Source: Acinetobacter sp. ANC 3832
GTDB taxonomy: Bacteria; Pseudomonadota; Gammaproteobacteria; Pseudomonadales; Moraxellaceae
Direction of reading: 5' to 3'
Assembly (NCBI RefSeq): GCF_002135415.1
Contig: NZ_NEGJ01000007.1
Location: 1-64,000 of the forward strand
Length of the DNA stretch: 64,000 bases
Both the position numbers and the translations under genes were made by a program. Below, piece after piece: positions 18,857 to 27,066 of this stretch (its first letter is position 1; each line of letters opens with the position of its first letter). The notes under the pieces are model-generated. The model was not told the origin of the DNA. It saw nothing but the letters and a program-made list of their open reading frames with translations, and ran no database searches.

Positions 18857-19525
18857 TTAAACACTAGTTTTAGCAGGATCATCTAAAAACTCAAGGAAAT
18901 GATCAAAAAACTGGCTCATCATTTTTGCATCATACATTGTCGCTAATTTATCAAAACGCTTATAACCCAATTGTGTAGTGACATTAATCACACCATTCAG
19001 AGTTTTATCAACCACCATATTGAATTTCAACATTTTTTTAGGTTCACGAATCAAACTTGTCACCCCTTGATCAACCACTTGGGTAAAGGCTTTTAAAGAT
19101 GGTGCAACATATTGATTTTTACCTTCTTTCATATGGTCTGCATAAGCCAATAATTCAGTAATGAGTGCATTATCAACTTGATAGCTTAAATAGTCGTGAC
19201 CATTTTTTGAAAAGGTCAATTTTTCTAAATAGTTCACCATCGGTGTTAAACGGTCATTCCCAAAGAAAGACACAGACCACGGCATATATTTACGTAAGGT
19301 TTCTAATACTTGTTTCAGTACTTTTTCAGATTCTTTATCTCCAGACCCTGCCATGCGCACCAATGGACTAAACACTTGATCAATCACTTCACACGCAATG
19401 TCTGCTAAGTTTTCCCCTAAAGACTTCGCCAAAGCACTTTTTTCATTGGCATTCAATTGGGTATAAATTTCTTGAAAACGTTTATAAGTTTCTGGTTTTA
19501 GTTTTAACGCAATCGTTTGCGACAT
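18857..19525 (-). CDS. Conserved hypothetical soluble protein
   Basis: I do not recognise this 222-residue protein. It has no signal peptide or transmembrane segment, is rich in charged residues and leucine, and is predicted largely helical. Aromatic-rich stretches such as [13 protein letters not shown] (~100) and [13 protein letters not shown] near the C-terminus may form a core. It has a good RBS (GAGGAC about 8 bases before the ATG). It is divergent from valS, with which it shares the promoter region, and upstream of the SDR gene with an ~80-base gap. Confidence 0.7.
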   Translation of the reverse strand: MSQTIALKLKPETYKRFQEIYTQLNANEKSALAKSLGENLADIACEVIDQVFSPLVRMAGSGDKESEKVLKQVLETLRKYMPWSVSFFGNDRLTPMVNYLEKLTFSKNGHDYLSYQVDNALITELLAYADHMKEGKNQYVAPSLKAFTQVVDQGVTSLIREPKKMLKFNMVVDKTLNGVINVTTQLGYKRFDKLATMYDAKMMSQFFDHFLEFLDDPAKTSV

Positions 19526-19658
19526 TGTGTCGTCCTCTTCTCATTGTTTTATCATTTAATGCACAGTTTTTATTCAAAACTAGACATAAGTCGGATTTTA
19601 TTGTGTCGTAATTCCCCAAAGAAAGCATTTGCCTTTCTGACTACACTTTACATTTATT

Positions 19659-19667
19659 TGCTACAAT
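19659..19667 (+). promoter_or_regulatory. Candidate extended -10 promoter of valS
   Basis: TGCTACAAT has the TGn extension followed by TACAAT (5 of 6 to TATAAT). A start point near 19674 would give a short leader of about 30 bases before the valS ATG at 19706. No good -35 hexamer is seen, which is tolerated with an extended -10. Confidence 0.45.
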
Positions 19668-19705
19668 GGATGCAATTTTTTATCTACTTTTGGTCTGTTC
19701 TGATT

Positions 19706-22600
19706 ATGACTGATTCTGCGCAAAATATTGCTACGACATACGATCCTACTGAGATCGAGAAAAAATGGTACAAAACTTGGGAAGACAAGGGCTACTTTAA
19801 GCCATCTCAAAAAGGGGATTCATTCTGTATCATGATTCCGCCACCGAACGTCACGGGTAGTTTGCACATGGGTCATGGTTTTAACAATGCCATTATGGAT
19901 GCCCTCACCCGTTACAATCGTATGTCTGGTAAAAATACTTTATGGCAACCGGGAACGGATCACGCAGGCATTGCGACGCAAATGGTGGTTGAACGCCAAT
20001 TGGCAGCACAAAATATTAGCCGTCATGATTTGGGTCGTGAAAAATTCATCGACAAAATTTGGGAATGGAAAGAAGAATCTGGTAATAACATTACCAACCA
20101 AATCCGTCGTTTAGGTTCATCTGTAGATTGGTCTCGTGAACGTTTCACCATGGATGATGGCTTATCTAATGCAGTGAAGGAAGTCTTTGTACGTCTGCAT
20201 AAAGAAGGCTTAATTTACCGTGGCAAACGCCTTGTTAACTGGGATCCTAAATTACAAACTGCCCTTTCTGATTTAGAAGTTGAAAGTGATAAAGAAGAAC
20301 AAGGTTCTCTTTGGCACTTCAAATATTTCTTTGAAGATAAGTCACTTCGTACCCATGATGATAAAGATTATATCGTTGTTGCAACCACGCGTCCTGAAAC
20401 ATTACTCGGTGATACTGCGGTTGCAGTTGCATTGGATGATGAACGTTATGCAAATCTTGTGGGTAAAAATATTATTTTGCCAATTACAGGTCGTAGCGTT
20501 GCGATTGTTAAAGATGAATATGTAGACAAAGAATTCGGTACAGGCTGTGTAAAAATTACCCCTGCGCATGACTTCAATGACTATGAAGTGGGTAAACGTT
20601 GCCAGTTACCAATCATCAATATTTTCAACAAAAATGCTGAGATTTTGGCTGAGTTTGAATACATTGCCAAAGCGGGCGAGCAAATTTCTAAAACCATTCC
20701 TGCGCCTGCGGACTATATTGGTTTAGAGCGTTTTGCTGCACGTAAAAAATTAGTTGAACAAGCGGAAAGCGAAGGTTGGTTAGAACAAATCCAACCATAT
20801 ACGCTAAAACCACCCCGCGGTGACCGTTCAGGTGTGATTGTTGAACCATTATTGACTGATCAATGGTATGTAAAAATTGCACCATTGGCTGAACCTGCTA
20901 TTAAAGCAGTGAAAGATGGTGAAATTAAATTCGTTCCTGAACAATACAGCAATATGTATATGTCTTGGATGAACAACATTCAAGATTGGTGTATTTCACG
21001 TCAATTGTGGTGGGGTCACCGCATTCCTGCTTGGTACGATGTAGATGGCAACATTTATGTCGGTCGTGACGAAGCAGAAGTTCGGGAAGAAAACGGTATT
21101 CCAGCTGATGTTCAATTGACTCAGGATGAAGATGTACTCGATACATGGTTCTCGTCAGGTCTTTGGACATTCTCAACCTTAGGTTGGACTGGCGATGCTA
21201 AGAAAGATGCAGAAAACTATTTCCTCAATACTTTCCACCCAACGGATGTATTGGTAACAGGTTTTGACATCATCTTCTTCTGGGTTGCCCGCATGATCAT
21301 GATGACCATGCACTTCATGAAAAATGAAGATGGCACACCACAAGTTCCGTTCAAAACTGTGTATGTGCATGGTTTAGTACGTGATGGCGAAGGTCAGAAA
21401 ATGTCTAAATCTAAAGGGAATGTGCTTGATCCTTTAGATTTGATTGACGGTGTAGATTTAGAAACTTTGGTACAAAAACGTACCACGGGTTTGATGAATC
21501 CGAAACAAGCAGCGAAAATTGAAAAATCGACCCGTAAAGAATTCCCAGAAGGCATTCAAGCTTATGGTACAGATGCGGTTCGTTTCACTTTCTGCGCACT
21601 TGCCAATACAGGTCGTGACATTAAGTTTGATATGAAGCGTGTTGAAGGTTACCGTAACTTTGCCAACAAAATTTGGAATGGTACACGTTTCGTTCTGATG
21701 AATGTTGAAGGTCAAACGGTTGGTCAAACTGCACGACCTGATCTTTGGGAATTGCCTGAACAATGGATCATCAGTCGTTTACAGAAAGCCGAACAAGCGG
21801 TTCAACAAGCTTTTGCGACTTACCGTTTAGACTTGGCTGCACAAGCGATTTACGAGTTCATTTGGAATGAATACTGTGACTGGTATGTTGAACTGACTAA
21901 ACCAGTACTCAATGATGAAAATGTTGCTGAAGAACGTAAAGCAGAAGTTCGTCGTGTATTACTTGCGGTTATGGAAGCATCTTTACGTCTTGCACATCCA
22001 ATTATGCCGTATTTGACCGAAGAAATTTGGCAAACCCTTGCACCAATGATTGGTTTGGGCGGCGAAACCATTATGACTGTGGCTTACCCTGTTGCAGACC
22101 CTGCAAAAATCAATGATCAAGCTGAAGCAGATATGCAATGGCTTCAAGGTTTGATTGGTGCGGTGCGTAATATTCGCGGTGAAATGGGCTTAGGTAATGC
22201 ACGCTTACTACCTGTATTACTACAAAACACCACGGATGCTGAAAAAGCACAGATTGCACGTATTGAACCCTTGGTTAAAGCATTGGCAAAAGTGGAAAGT
22301 ATTACTTTCTTAACGGATGCTGAGCAACCGCCATTGTCTTCTTCATCTGTAGTCGGTCATGTGTCTGTATTTGTTCCAATGAAGGGTTTAATTGACCCGA
22401 AAGCGGAACTGGGTCGTTTGCAAAAAGACTTTGATAAAGTTCAAAAACAGCATGACCAAATTGCAGGCAAACTTTCTAATGAAGGTTTTGTGGCTAAAGC
22501 ACCTGCTGCTGTGGTTGAAGGTGAAAAAGTGAAATTGGCTGAGTTTGCTGATCAGTTAGTAAAAATTAAAGCAAATATGGATCAGATTGCGGTGCTTTAA
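19706..22600 (+). CDS. valS: Valine--tRNA ligase
   Basis: Class I aminoacyl-tRNA synthetase of 964 residues, which charges tRNA-Val in the cytoplasm. The HIGH-type motif is [13 protein letters not shown] (~45-57). The editing domain with [15 protein letters not shown] (~230-244) hydrolyses Thr-tRNA-Val, the KMSKS motif is [13 protein letters not shown] (~566-578) and the C-terminal ~70 residues form the tRNA-binding coiled coil ([20 protein letters not shown]). The open frame extends 189 bases further upstream, but [14 protein letters not shown] at 19706 is the usual N-terminus. No strong RBS is visible. The gene is divergent from the unknown gene at 18857-19525. Confidence 0.98.
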   Translation: MTDSAQNIATTYDPTEIEKKWYKTWEDKGYFKPSQKGDSFCIMIPPPNVTGSLHMGHGFNNAIMDALTRYNRMSGKNTLWQPGTDHAGIATQMVVERQLAAQNISRHDLGREKFIDKIWEWKEESGNNITNQIRRLGSSVDWSRERFTMDDGLSNAVKEVFVRLHKEGLIYRGKRLVNWDPKLQTALSDLEVESDKEEQGSLWHFKYFFEDKSLRTHDDKDYIVVATTRPETLLGDTAVAVALDDERYANLVGKNIILPITGRSVAIVKDEYVDKEFGTGCVKITPAHDFNDYEVGKRCQLPIINIFNKNAEILAEFEYIAKAGEQISKTIPAPADYIGLERFAARKKLVEQAESEGWLEQIQPYTLKPPRGDRSGVIVEPLLTDQWYVKIAPLAEPAIKAVKDGEIKFVPEQYSNMYMSWMNNIQDWCISRQLWWGHRIPAWYDVDGNIYVGRDEAEVREENGIPADVQLTQDEDVLDTWFSSGLWTFSTLGWTGDAKKDAENYFLNTFHPTDVLVTGFDIIFFWVARMIMMTMHFMKNEDGTPQVPFKTVYVHGLVRDGEGQKMSKSKGNVLDPLDLIDGVDLETLVQKRTTGLMNPKQAAKIEKSTRKEFPEGIQAYGTDAVRFTFCALANTGRDIKFDMKRVEGYRNFANKIWNGTRFVLMNVEGQTVGQTARPDLWELPEQWIISRLQKAEQAVQQAFATYRLDLAAQAIYEFIWNEYCDWYVELTKPVLNDENVAEERKAEVRRVLLAVMEASLRLAHPIMPYLTEEIWQTLAPMIGLGGETIMTVAYPVADPAKINDQAEADMQWLQGLIGAVRNIRGEMGLGNARLLPVLLQNTTDAEKAQIARIEPLVKALAKVESITFLTDAEQPPLSSSSVVGHVSVFVPMKGLIDPKAELGRLQKDFDKVQKQHDQIAGKLSNEGFVAKAPAAVVEGEKVKLAEFADQLVKIKANMDQIAVL

Positions 22601-22626
22601 TCTATTGATATTTTGGTCTAATTCGT

Positions 22627-22660
22627 AGTATAAAGGGCTGATTATTCAGTCCTTTATACT
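22627..22660. terminator. Hairpin after valS, directly before the next start codon
   Basis: The arms AGTATAAAGG (22627-22636) and CCTTTATACT (22651-22660) are perfect, and the intervening bases can pair further (CTGA/TCAG). It lies 26 bases after the valS stop and is a likely valS 3' end, although the following TCTATGG is not a T tract. It also covers the region where the ribosome binding site of the gene at 22664 would be. Confidence 0.5.
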
Positions 22661-22663
22661 TCT

Positions 22664-23431
22664 ATGGAAACTTTCGATTTTATAATCATTCTTATAATAC
22701 TAATAACAGTGGTTATAACAATGACAGGACTTGTCAAATATCTAGATGCAGATACAACTTCATCAATTCTCGCTACCTTAGTAAAGAGTTCTTTAGGATT
22801 AGACATAAGAAATAATGATAAAGATTCTGACAAAGACGAGGAAATTAATAAACTAATAAAAGAATCGCAACGTCAAAAAGAAATAATAATTCAAAAAGAA
22901 ATTGATCAATTTGATGATATTAAAAAATTAAAGTACTCAACAGTCATACGTCTCAAATCACATTTGGATGATTTGAACAGGAAAGCTAATTTAAATCTTG
23001 TTTCTGGGTTAACATTTTGTTTATTAGGTTTAGGTTTTATTTTTTATTCACTTATTGCATATACACCTTCAAATCCTCCAAATTTAAATAACACTCTAAT
23101 TTATTTTTTACCTCGTATAAGCCTAACAATTCTTATAGAAGTTTTCTCATACTTCTTTTTAAACCTTTATAGAAAGAATTTAGAAGATATAAAATATTTT
23201 CAGAATGAAGTCACTAATTTAGAAAGCCAATATTTAGCTATCTTGTATGCATTTGAACAAAATAATGGACAAGTTAAAGCTAAAGTGATTGAAACACTCA
23301 TGAATACTGAACGTAATTTTATTCTTAAAAAAGATGAAACAACTCTTGATCTCGAGAGAAACCGCATTGATGCACAGAGTTCAAGTAATACTGTTCAAGC
23401 TTTAAAAGATATTATTAATTTTAAAAGATAG
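22664..23431 (+). CDS. Unknown membrane protein with coiled coil
   Basis: I do not recognise this 255-residue protein. Visible features: a transmembrane helix at about 5-24, a charged, probably coiled-coil segment (~55-105, many Lys, Glu and Ile), two further transmembrane helices at about 112-132 and 142-168, and a second charged coiled coil (~170-240) ending in KDIINFKR. The gene is noticeably more AT-rich than valS before it. No RBS is seen: the upstream bases are the right arm of a hairpin. Its stop codon (23429-23431) touches a CCCTCTCCC-type repeat, so it sits in an accessory insertion between valS and the repeats. It may be a recently acquired gene. Confidence 0.65.
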   Translation: METFDFIIILIILITVVITMTGLVKYLDADTTSSILATLVKSSLGLDIRNNDKDSDKDEEINKLIKESQRQKEIIIQKEIDQFDDIKKLKYSTVIRLKSHLDDLNRKANLNLVSGLTFCLLGLGFIFYSLIAYTPSNPPNLNNTLIYFLPRISLTILIEVFSYFFLNLYRKNLEDIKYFQNEVTNLESQYLAILYAFEQNNGQVKAKVIETLMNTERNFILKKDETTLDLERNRIDAQSSSNTVQALKDIINFKR

Positions 23432-23495
23432 CCCTCTCCCATAGGGAGAGGGAGCAATCCTTGTGAATTCAACTGTTGTTTGATGCTCAATGAAT
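23430..23495. repeat. CCCTCTCC-type palindromic repeat, copy A
   Basis: A 9-bp perfect hairpin CCCTCTCCC (23432-23440), loop ATA, GGGAGAGGG (23444-23452), followed by about 40 bases that recur with changes after copy B at 23566 (both continue with AGCAA, TTTGTGAAT-like and TGATNCTCAATG blocks). It begins at the stop codon of the preceding gene. Confidence 0.8.
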
Positions 23496-23500
23496 GTTCT

Positions 23501-23532
23501 CAGGAGATGAGCAGCACTGTTGCGCAAGGAAG
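23501..23532 (+). repeat. 32-bp direct repeat, left copy
   Basis: The segment beginning CAGGAGATGAGCAGCACTG at 23501 recurs at 24063-24094 with three differences. The two copies lie outside the nuclease gene and its inner inverted repeats. Confidence 0.75.
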
Positions 23533-23552
23533 AGGTGCTTTGAATTCCTAAT

Positions 23553-23630
23553 ACCCTCACCCCAGCCCTCTCCCATAGGGAGAGGGAGCAACCTTTGTGA
23601 ATCCACTGTCGATTGATACTCAATGGAAAT
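23553..23630. repeat. CCCTCTCC-type palindromic repeat, copy B
   Basis: Starts ACCCTCACCCCAG and contains a perfect hairpin CCCTCTCCC (23566-23574), loop ATA, GGGAGAGGG (23578-23586), then the same 40-base tail as copy A with about 15-20 percent differences. Read on the other strand it encodes the LSLWERAGVRV string that appears in many spurious bacterial ORFs, showing that this is a widespread REP-like element. Confidence 0.8.
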
Positions 23631-23631
23631 T

Positions 23632-23665
23632 CCCTCTCCTTGTAGGAGAGGGTTAGGGAGAGGTG
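23632..23665. repeat. CCCTCTCC-type repeat, copy C (inverted), left terminal repeat of the DUF559 unit
   Basis: Hairpin CCCTCTCC (23632-23639) / GGAGAGGG (23645-23652), then TTAGGGAGAGGTG. Its orientation is opposite to copies B and D. It supplies the last codons and the stop of the DUF559 gene (Thr-Ser-Pro-stop is encoded by ACCTCTCCCTAA). Confidence 0.75.
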
Positions 23666-24021
23666 TTTTTCAATTCATCACATACACGCCATAAATCCTC
23701 CAAAACGACATCCGTCTCACTCAAAACGTCATGATTCCAATACCGCACCACTTTTAAATCCAAAGCCTCTAAAAACTTAGTTCGTTCAACATCATATTCT
23801 TTTCCATCAGCCGTATTATGTTGACCTCCATCGAGTTCAATCACCAAGCCAATGTCATGACAGTAAAAATCGACAATATAAGGTTGGATCACGTGCTGAC
23901 GACGAAATTTAAGATTCATAAATCGTTTGGCACGGAGGATTTGCCACATCAAATGTTCTGCATCAGTCGCATTACTGCGCATAGATTTTGCGAATTCTAA
24001 TAATTCGGGATTCAATTTCAT
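23653..24021 (-). CDS. DUF559 (Vsr-like PD-(D/E)XK) endonuclease-domain protein
   Basis: Protein of 122 residues, a single DUF559 domain, related to very-short-patch-repair endonucleases and group II intron-like homing nucleases. Visible motifs: a helix with RSNATDAEHLMWQILR (~15-30, glutamate 21), KFRRQHVIQPYIVDFYC (~38-54, aspartate 51), IELDGGQH (~61-68, Glu62, Asp64 and His68) and the C-terminal VVRYWNHDV strand. The PD-(D/E)XK core looks intact, so it may be active. No methyltransferase is adjacent, so a restriction-modification role is unlikely. The gene is bracketed by inverted CCCTCTCC repeats (copies C and D) and outer direct repeats, and its stop lies inside repeat C. This suggests it travels with, or mobilises, the repeats. 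Confidence 0.85.
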   Translation of the reverse strand: MKLNPELLEFAKSMRSNATDAEHLMWQILRAKRFMNLKFRRQHVIQPYIVDFYCHDIGLVIELDGGQHNTADGKEYDVERTKFLEALDLKVVRYWNHDVLSETDVVLEDLWRVCDELKNTSP

Positions 24022-24035
24022 TTTAATTCTCTTTT

Positions 24036-24062
24036 TTAGCCCTCACCCCATCCCTCTCCTTT
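24036..24062. repeat. CCCTCTCC-type repeat, copy D, right terminal repeat of the DUF559 unit
   Basis: AGCCCTCACCCCATCCCTCTCC begins at 24038, in the same orientation as copy B and inverted with respect to copy C. About 16-17 of 20 bases of 24041-24060 pair with 23645-23664. The right half of its hairpin has decayed (GGAGATGAG instead of GGAGAGGG). It ends 15 bases upstream of the nuclease start on the coding side. Confidence 0.7.
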
Positions 24063-24094
24063 CAGGAGATGAGCAGCACTGCCGCACAAGGAAG
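24063..24094 (+). repeat. 32-bp direct repeat, right copy
   Basis: Second copy of the CAGGAGATGAGCAGCACTG segment (see 23501-23532), with 29 of 32 positions the same. It lies just downstream of the J-domain gene, whose stop is at 24111. Confidence 0.75.
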
Positions 24095-24110
24095 GATTAT
24101 TTTAAAAAAG

Positions 24111-25187
24111 TTACAACGCATTATTTTCTAACAATACCGCTAAGCCACTCACTTTCACCATATATTTTAGACGTTCTTTTTCCCATTTCACTTGCTGTTT
24201 TAATTCAGCACAATCTGCTTCTAAGCTCTTATACATATCTGCAATTTGAATGGTGTTTAAAGGCTTTTGAGTTTTCGATTTAGTTTGTTTCACCCAACTC
24301 AATGACTCAATAGTCTCTTCAATTTGAGCATCCAATTGCTGTTTTTGTGCCTCTAAAGCCAGTTTATAAAACTTCACTTGCTCATTGCTCAACCCCTTCT
24401 GAGCTATTCCCCTATTCAGCTCAACCTGTATTTGCAGTTTGAGTAAATAAAATAAATCTTGCTGTTCATAGGCTTGGTTAACTTGTTGCAACATCTCCGT
24501 TTTTTCGACTTTAAGCTGTTCATCTTGCTCACGGTCAGGGTGAATAATTGAAGCAATTTTTAAATAGACGGTTTTTAATGATTGATCCGCCATTTTCTGC
24601 GCTTGTTCGTGCTTTTCTTTTTGTCTATTTAACCTGTATTGTTCACGTTCTAATTGATGTTGCTCATCAAAATCATCGACATTCCAATCCATTTCCGCAG
24701 ATTTATCATCGATGGTTTGTGTGTTATTTTCAATATGATGATTACTTTTAATATTATAATCTTCTTCACGATGTAGATTTTTCTTGTGCTTTTTCGCTTG
24801 AGTATGTTCTGCATGTTGTTGGTAAAATTCACCAATTTGAATAACTTTAATCTTCTGCTGTTCAGTGAGAAATTGAGAGTTTTTTAATAAGCTTGCTAGA
24901 TTCTGAATTTTATCATCAAGCTGTGTAAGATCAGCTTTTGAAAATTCATGTACTTGCAAGCAATTCCATAACTGTTCTAGTTGCTGAAATAAAATGTTAT
25001 GTAATTCACTATAGATGGGTACAAGGGTTTTTCGTGTTTGCTGTTGAATCTCATCTTTGGCTTTTTGCCACATATCGAGTTGGATTTTTTGCTGTTCGAT
25101 TTGTTCAATCAGGCGATTGAGCTTTTTTTGCTGTGACGACAAATTTTGCGTATTTTGTTGTGCACTAAGTTTTAAATCGAAAGACAT
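24111..25187 (-). CDS. Divergent J-domain (DnaJ-like) protein
   Basis: Protein of 358 residues. Long charged helices rich in Gln and Lys (~15-125) are followed by an acidic, Asn-rich linker (~130-175) and a degenerate J domain at about 200-250 with the essential HPD motif (IIHPDRE, His216-Pro217-Asp218) followed by the helix III-like QVNQAYEQQDLFYLL. A C-terminal coiled coil (~270-350) completes it. The usual N-terminal J position, G/F region and zinc fingers of DnaJ are absent, so it is a type C co-chaperone that would recruit DnaK to an unknown client. It lies beside the repeat-bracketed nuclease cassette; no strong RBS is seen. Confidence 0.7.
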   Translation of the reverse strand: MSFDLKLSAQQNTQNLSSQQKKLNRLIEQIEQQKIQLDMWQKAKDEIQQQTRKTLVPIYSELHNILFQQLEQLWNCLQVHEFSKADLTQLDDKIQNLASLLKNSQFLTEQQKIKVIQIGEFYQQHAEHTQAKKHKKNLHREEDYNIKSNHHIENNTQTIDDKSAEMDWNVDDFDEQHQLEREQYRLNRQKEKHEQAQKMADQSLKTVYLKIASIIHPDREQDEQLKVEKTEMLQQVNQAYEQQDLFYLLKLQIQVELNRGIAQKGLSNEQVKFYKLALEAQKQQLDAQIEETIESLSWVKQTKSKTQKPLNTIQIADMYKSLEADCAELKQQVKWEKERLKYMVKVSGLAVLLENNAL

Positions 25188-25361
25188 AGAAAAATAAGCA
25201 AAAGGAAAATCTGATCAATTATAACATTCTATCAATCCAAGAATAATCATGCTTTTATAAAGCCAATGGCATAACTTTATTGATTATCAAAAATTACCCT
25301 TCATTAAAAGATGAATCCAACATAGACTAGAGTCAATACAACAAAAATTCATGAGGGAAAT

Positions 25362-25898
25362 ATGGCACTTACACAAGCCAGTCTTATTTTTAATCAGGAA
25401 CTTGCTGCGTGGGTGCAAGCCATCGGCTCAGTCATTGCTATATTTGTCGCTGTTGCTGTACCCATTCACTTTGACCGCAAACAGCGTTTATATGAACAAC
25501 AGACTTTAGAGAACCAAAAACAAAAGTTTTTTATTACCTTACTGCCAACACTTTACCAACTTCGAAATAGCACATCGGCATTTCTTCAGGAATTTCAGCA
25601 CCAACAAACAAGTGAAATCGATGCGATTAAAACGTTAGAGTCTGAGTATTTAAACTTAATTCCTGTCTTTGCCAAAGAACTGCATATTTTTGTGCACAGT
25701 AATATTTATGATGAACAACTGAATCAACTGTCTTTTGAATTGTTCCATTCCGAAGAAATTTTATCTCAACATTTAAGACAGCCTTCGGAACTAAAATGGA
25801 TTGAGCATCAACATAATCTCATTCAACATGCAGAAAAAATTGAGCAATTCACCTCACAAATCATTCAGAAAATAGAAAAGAATTATTCTTCAAGCTAA
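25362..25898 (+). CDS. Small membrane-anchored protein of unknown function
   Basis: Protein of 178 residues with one N-terminal transmembrane helix (about 14-33, AWVQAIGSVIAIFVAVAVPI) followed by a basic stretch and a long helical cytoplasmic part (EQQTLENQKQKF). Many unrelated small bacterial and prophage proteins share this layout, so no function is suggested. A good RBS (GAGGG, 6 bases before the ATG) supports the start. Its stop is next to a terminator shared with the convergent carbonic anhydrase gene. Confidence 0.65.
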   Translation: MALTQASLIFNQELAAWVQAIGSVIAIFVAVAVPIHFDRKQRLYEQQTLENQKQKFFITLLPTLYQLRNSTSAFLQEFQHQQTSEIDAIKTLESEYLNLIPVFAKELHIFVHSNIYDEQLNQLSFELFHSEEILSQHLRQPSELKWIEHQHNLIQHAEKIEQFTSQIIQKIEKNYSSS

Positions 25899-25932
25899 AA
25901 AAAGGCACACCTCAAATTCATTTTAGGTGTGC
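25897..25932 (-). terminator. Terminator between convergent genes (main T tract toward the carbonic anhydrase)
   Basis: The arms GCACACCT (25905-25912) and AGGTGTGC (25925-25932) have a 12-base AT-rich loop. On the minus strand a T run follows (A run 25897-25903 on plus), so it best fits termination of the carbonic anhydrase transcript. It abuts the stop codon of the plus-strand gene. Confidence 0.75.
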
Positions 25933-25983
25933 AACTTTAAAATAAAAACTTAAAGCTACTATTTTTTAAATAATCGTTTGTGG

Positions 25984-26715
25984 TTATTCCAAAATAACAC
26001 GTGCGTTAATTGGTTGAACAGGTCGATTATTTGGATGCTCTAGTAATGTAGTAAATGCTTTAATTTGTTGAGCTGATGCTTGTTGAATATCCTTTAATAC
26101 AACCCAACGTACACCTTCAGTGCATGGTGGCGTCGTTAAAGAACCATTAAAGCGGTAATAATCTAATTTTTCAGGAATAAAACTAGTCGCGGCTTCTTGT
26201 TGCTGTAAAAAGTATGTGGTTCCTGGAGTTTTAGGAAGTGTTTTCCAAATATTACTGAGTTTATTATTTTCATTGCCCTGTTCAAACATCACAGCAACTA
26301 CAGCCAACTCGCCTTGCTCCGATGCATGCACAAGGTGCATTTCCAAAGGATAGCTTTTACCTAAAATTGTATTTTCACTTGGGCTATGTAAATGAAACTG
26401 CTTTAAACTAAATTTTTTCCCATCTAGTTCTAATACATTCCCTTCATTAAAATCTACTTGTACAGTATGCCCATTATTCACAATAGACTTTGAAGTGGTC
26501 GCGTAATTAAATTTTAAGGGTGAAAGCTGTGCTTTGGTTGTCTGACTAATATTAATCGGTGATTGATTTAAACCTGAGCAAGCTTGATATTTGGCGTTCA
26601 AATTTGTCCAATTAGATGGTGCTTTAGCATCAGAATATCCCCAATCTGAATCTACACCTGCAAATGATATTTGACTTGTAAATAATCCGAATAATACAAG
26701 GTTTCTTATTTTCAT
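25984..26715 (-). CDS. Alpha-class carbonic anhydrase, periplasmic
   Basis: Zinc enzyme that interconverts CO2 and bicarbonate, 243 residues. A signal peptide (about 1-19, ending SFA) predicts export to the periplasm. Class-defining features are WGYSDAKAP near the mature N-terminus, QSPINI (~51-56), the zinc ligands His108 and His110 in QFHLHSPSE, His127 in EMHLVH, and the substrate-pocket segment GSLTTPPCTEGVRW (~195-208). Two cysteines, in the N-terminal ACSG and in PPCTEG, probably form the usual disulfide. AAGGA lies 8 bases before the ATG. It complements the cytoplasmic beta-class enzyme at 54895. Confidence 0.95.
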   Translation of the reverse strand: MKIRNLVLFGLFTSQISFAGVDSDWGYSDAKAPSNWTNLNAKYQACSGLNQSPINISQTTKAQLSPLKFNYATTSKSIVNNGHTVQVDFNEGNVLELDGKKFSLKQFHLHSPSENTILGKSYPLEMHLVHASEQGELAVVAVMFEQGNENNKLSNIWKTLPKTPGTTYFLQQQEAATSFIPEKLDYYRFNGSLTTPPCTEGVRWVVLKDIQQASAQQIKAFTTLLEHPNNRPVQPINARVILE

Positions 26716-27066
26716 GATTTTTCCTTATGCTTTAATTCTATCCATTTTTTAGTTTTAATTTTAGGCGAAAAGCTAAAACTCTGAGCAGAACTTTAGAAAA
26801 TAAGAAATAAGATGTCAATAATGTCTATCAACGCCTAAAATCAGGCATTTAATCCATCTAATCAAACCTTTTTACTTTATAAACTACAACTAAATAAAAA
26901 ATTATAAATACTAAAACCAATCCATTTAAATAAAAATAAATGAGATTTAATTATCATTACTAGCTGTGATTTAAAAAATATTCAATTACAAAAATCTCAA
27001 TTTGAATGTAATTAAAATTCATTAAAAGCGGAATAAAACAAATCACTGTTCAATCAGCAAACATCG
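26716..27066. other. AT-rich intergenic region, no gene seen
   Basis: About 350 bases between the carbonic anhydrase start and the end of the AEC transporter gene. Very AT-rich, with no convincing ORF, RNA gene or terminator hairpin. It should contain the carbonic anhydrase promoter, which I could not place. Confidence 0.4.

Noticed and set aside
23402..23623. 73-codon minus-strand ORF containing WERAGVRV
   Set aside because: It is the translation of repeats A and B rather than a gene.
23653..24021. Vsr mismatch endonuclease with a partner methyltransferase (restriction-modification)
   Set aside because: Core fits the Vsr-like fold, but there is no cytosine methyltransferase or restriction gene nearby.
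23430..24094. CRISPR array
   Set aside because: The repeats here are hairpins with unequal spacing and orientation, not regularly spaced direct repeats; no cas genes.
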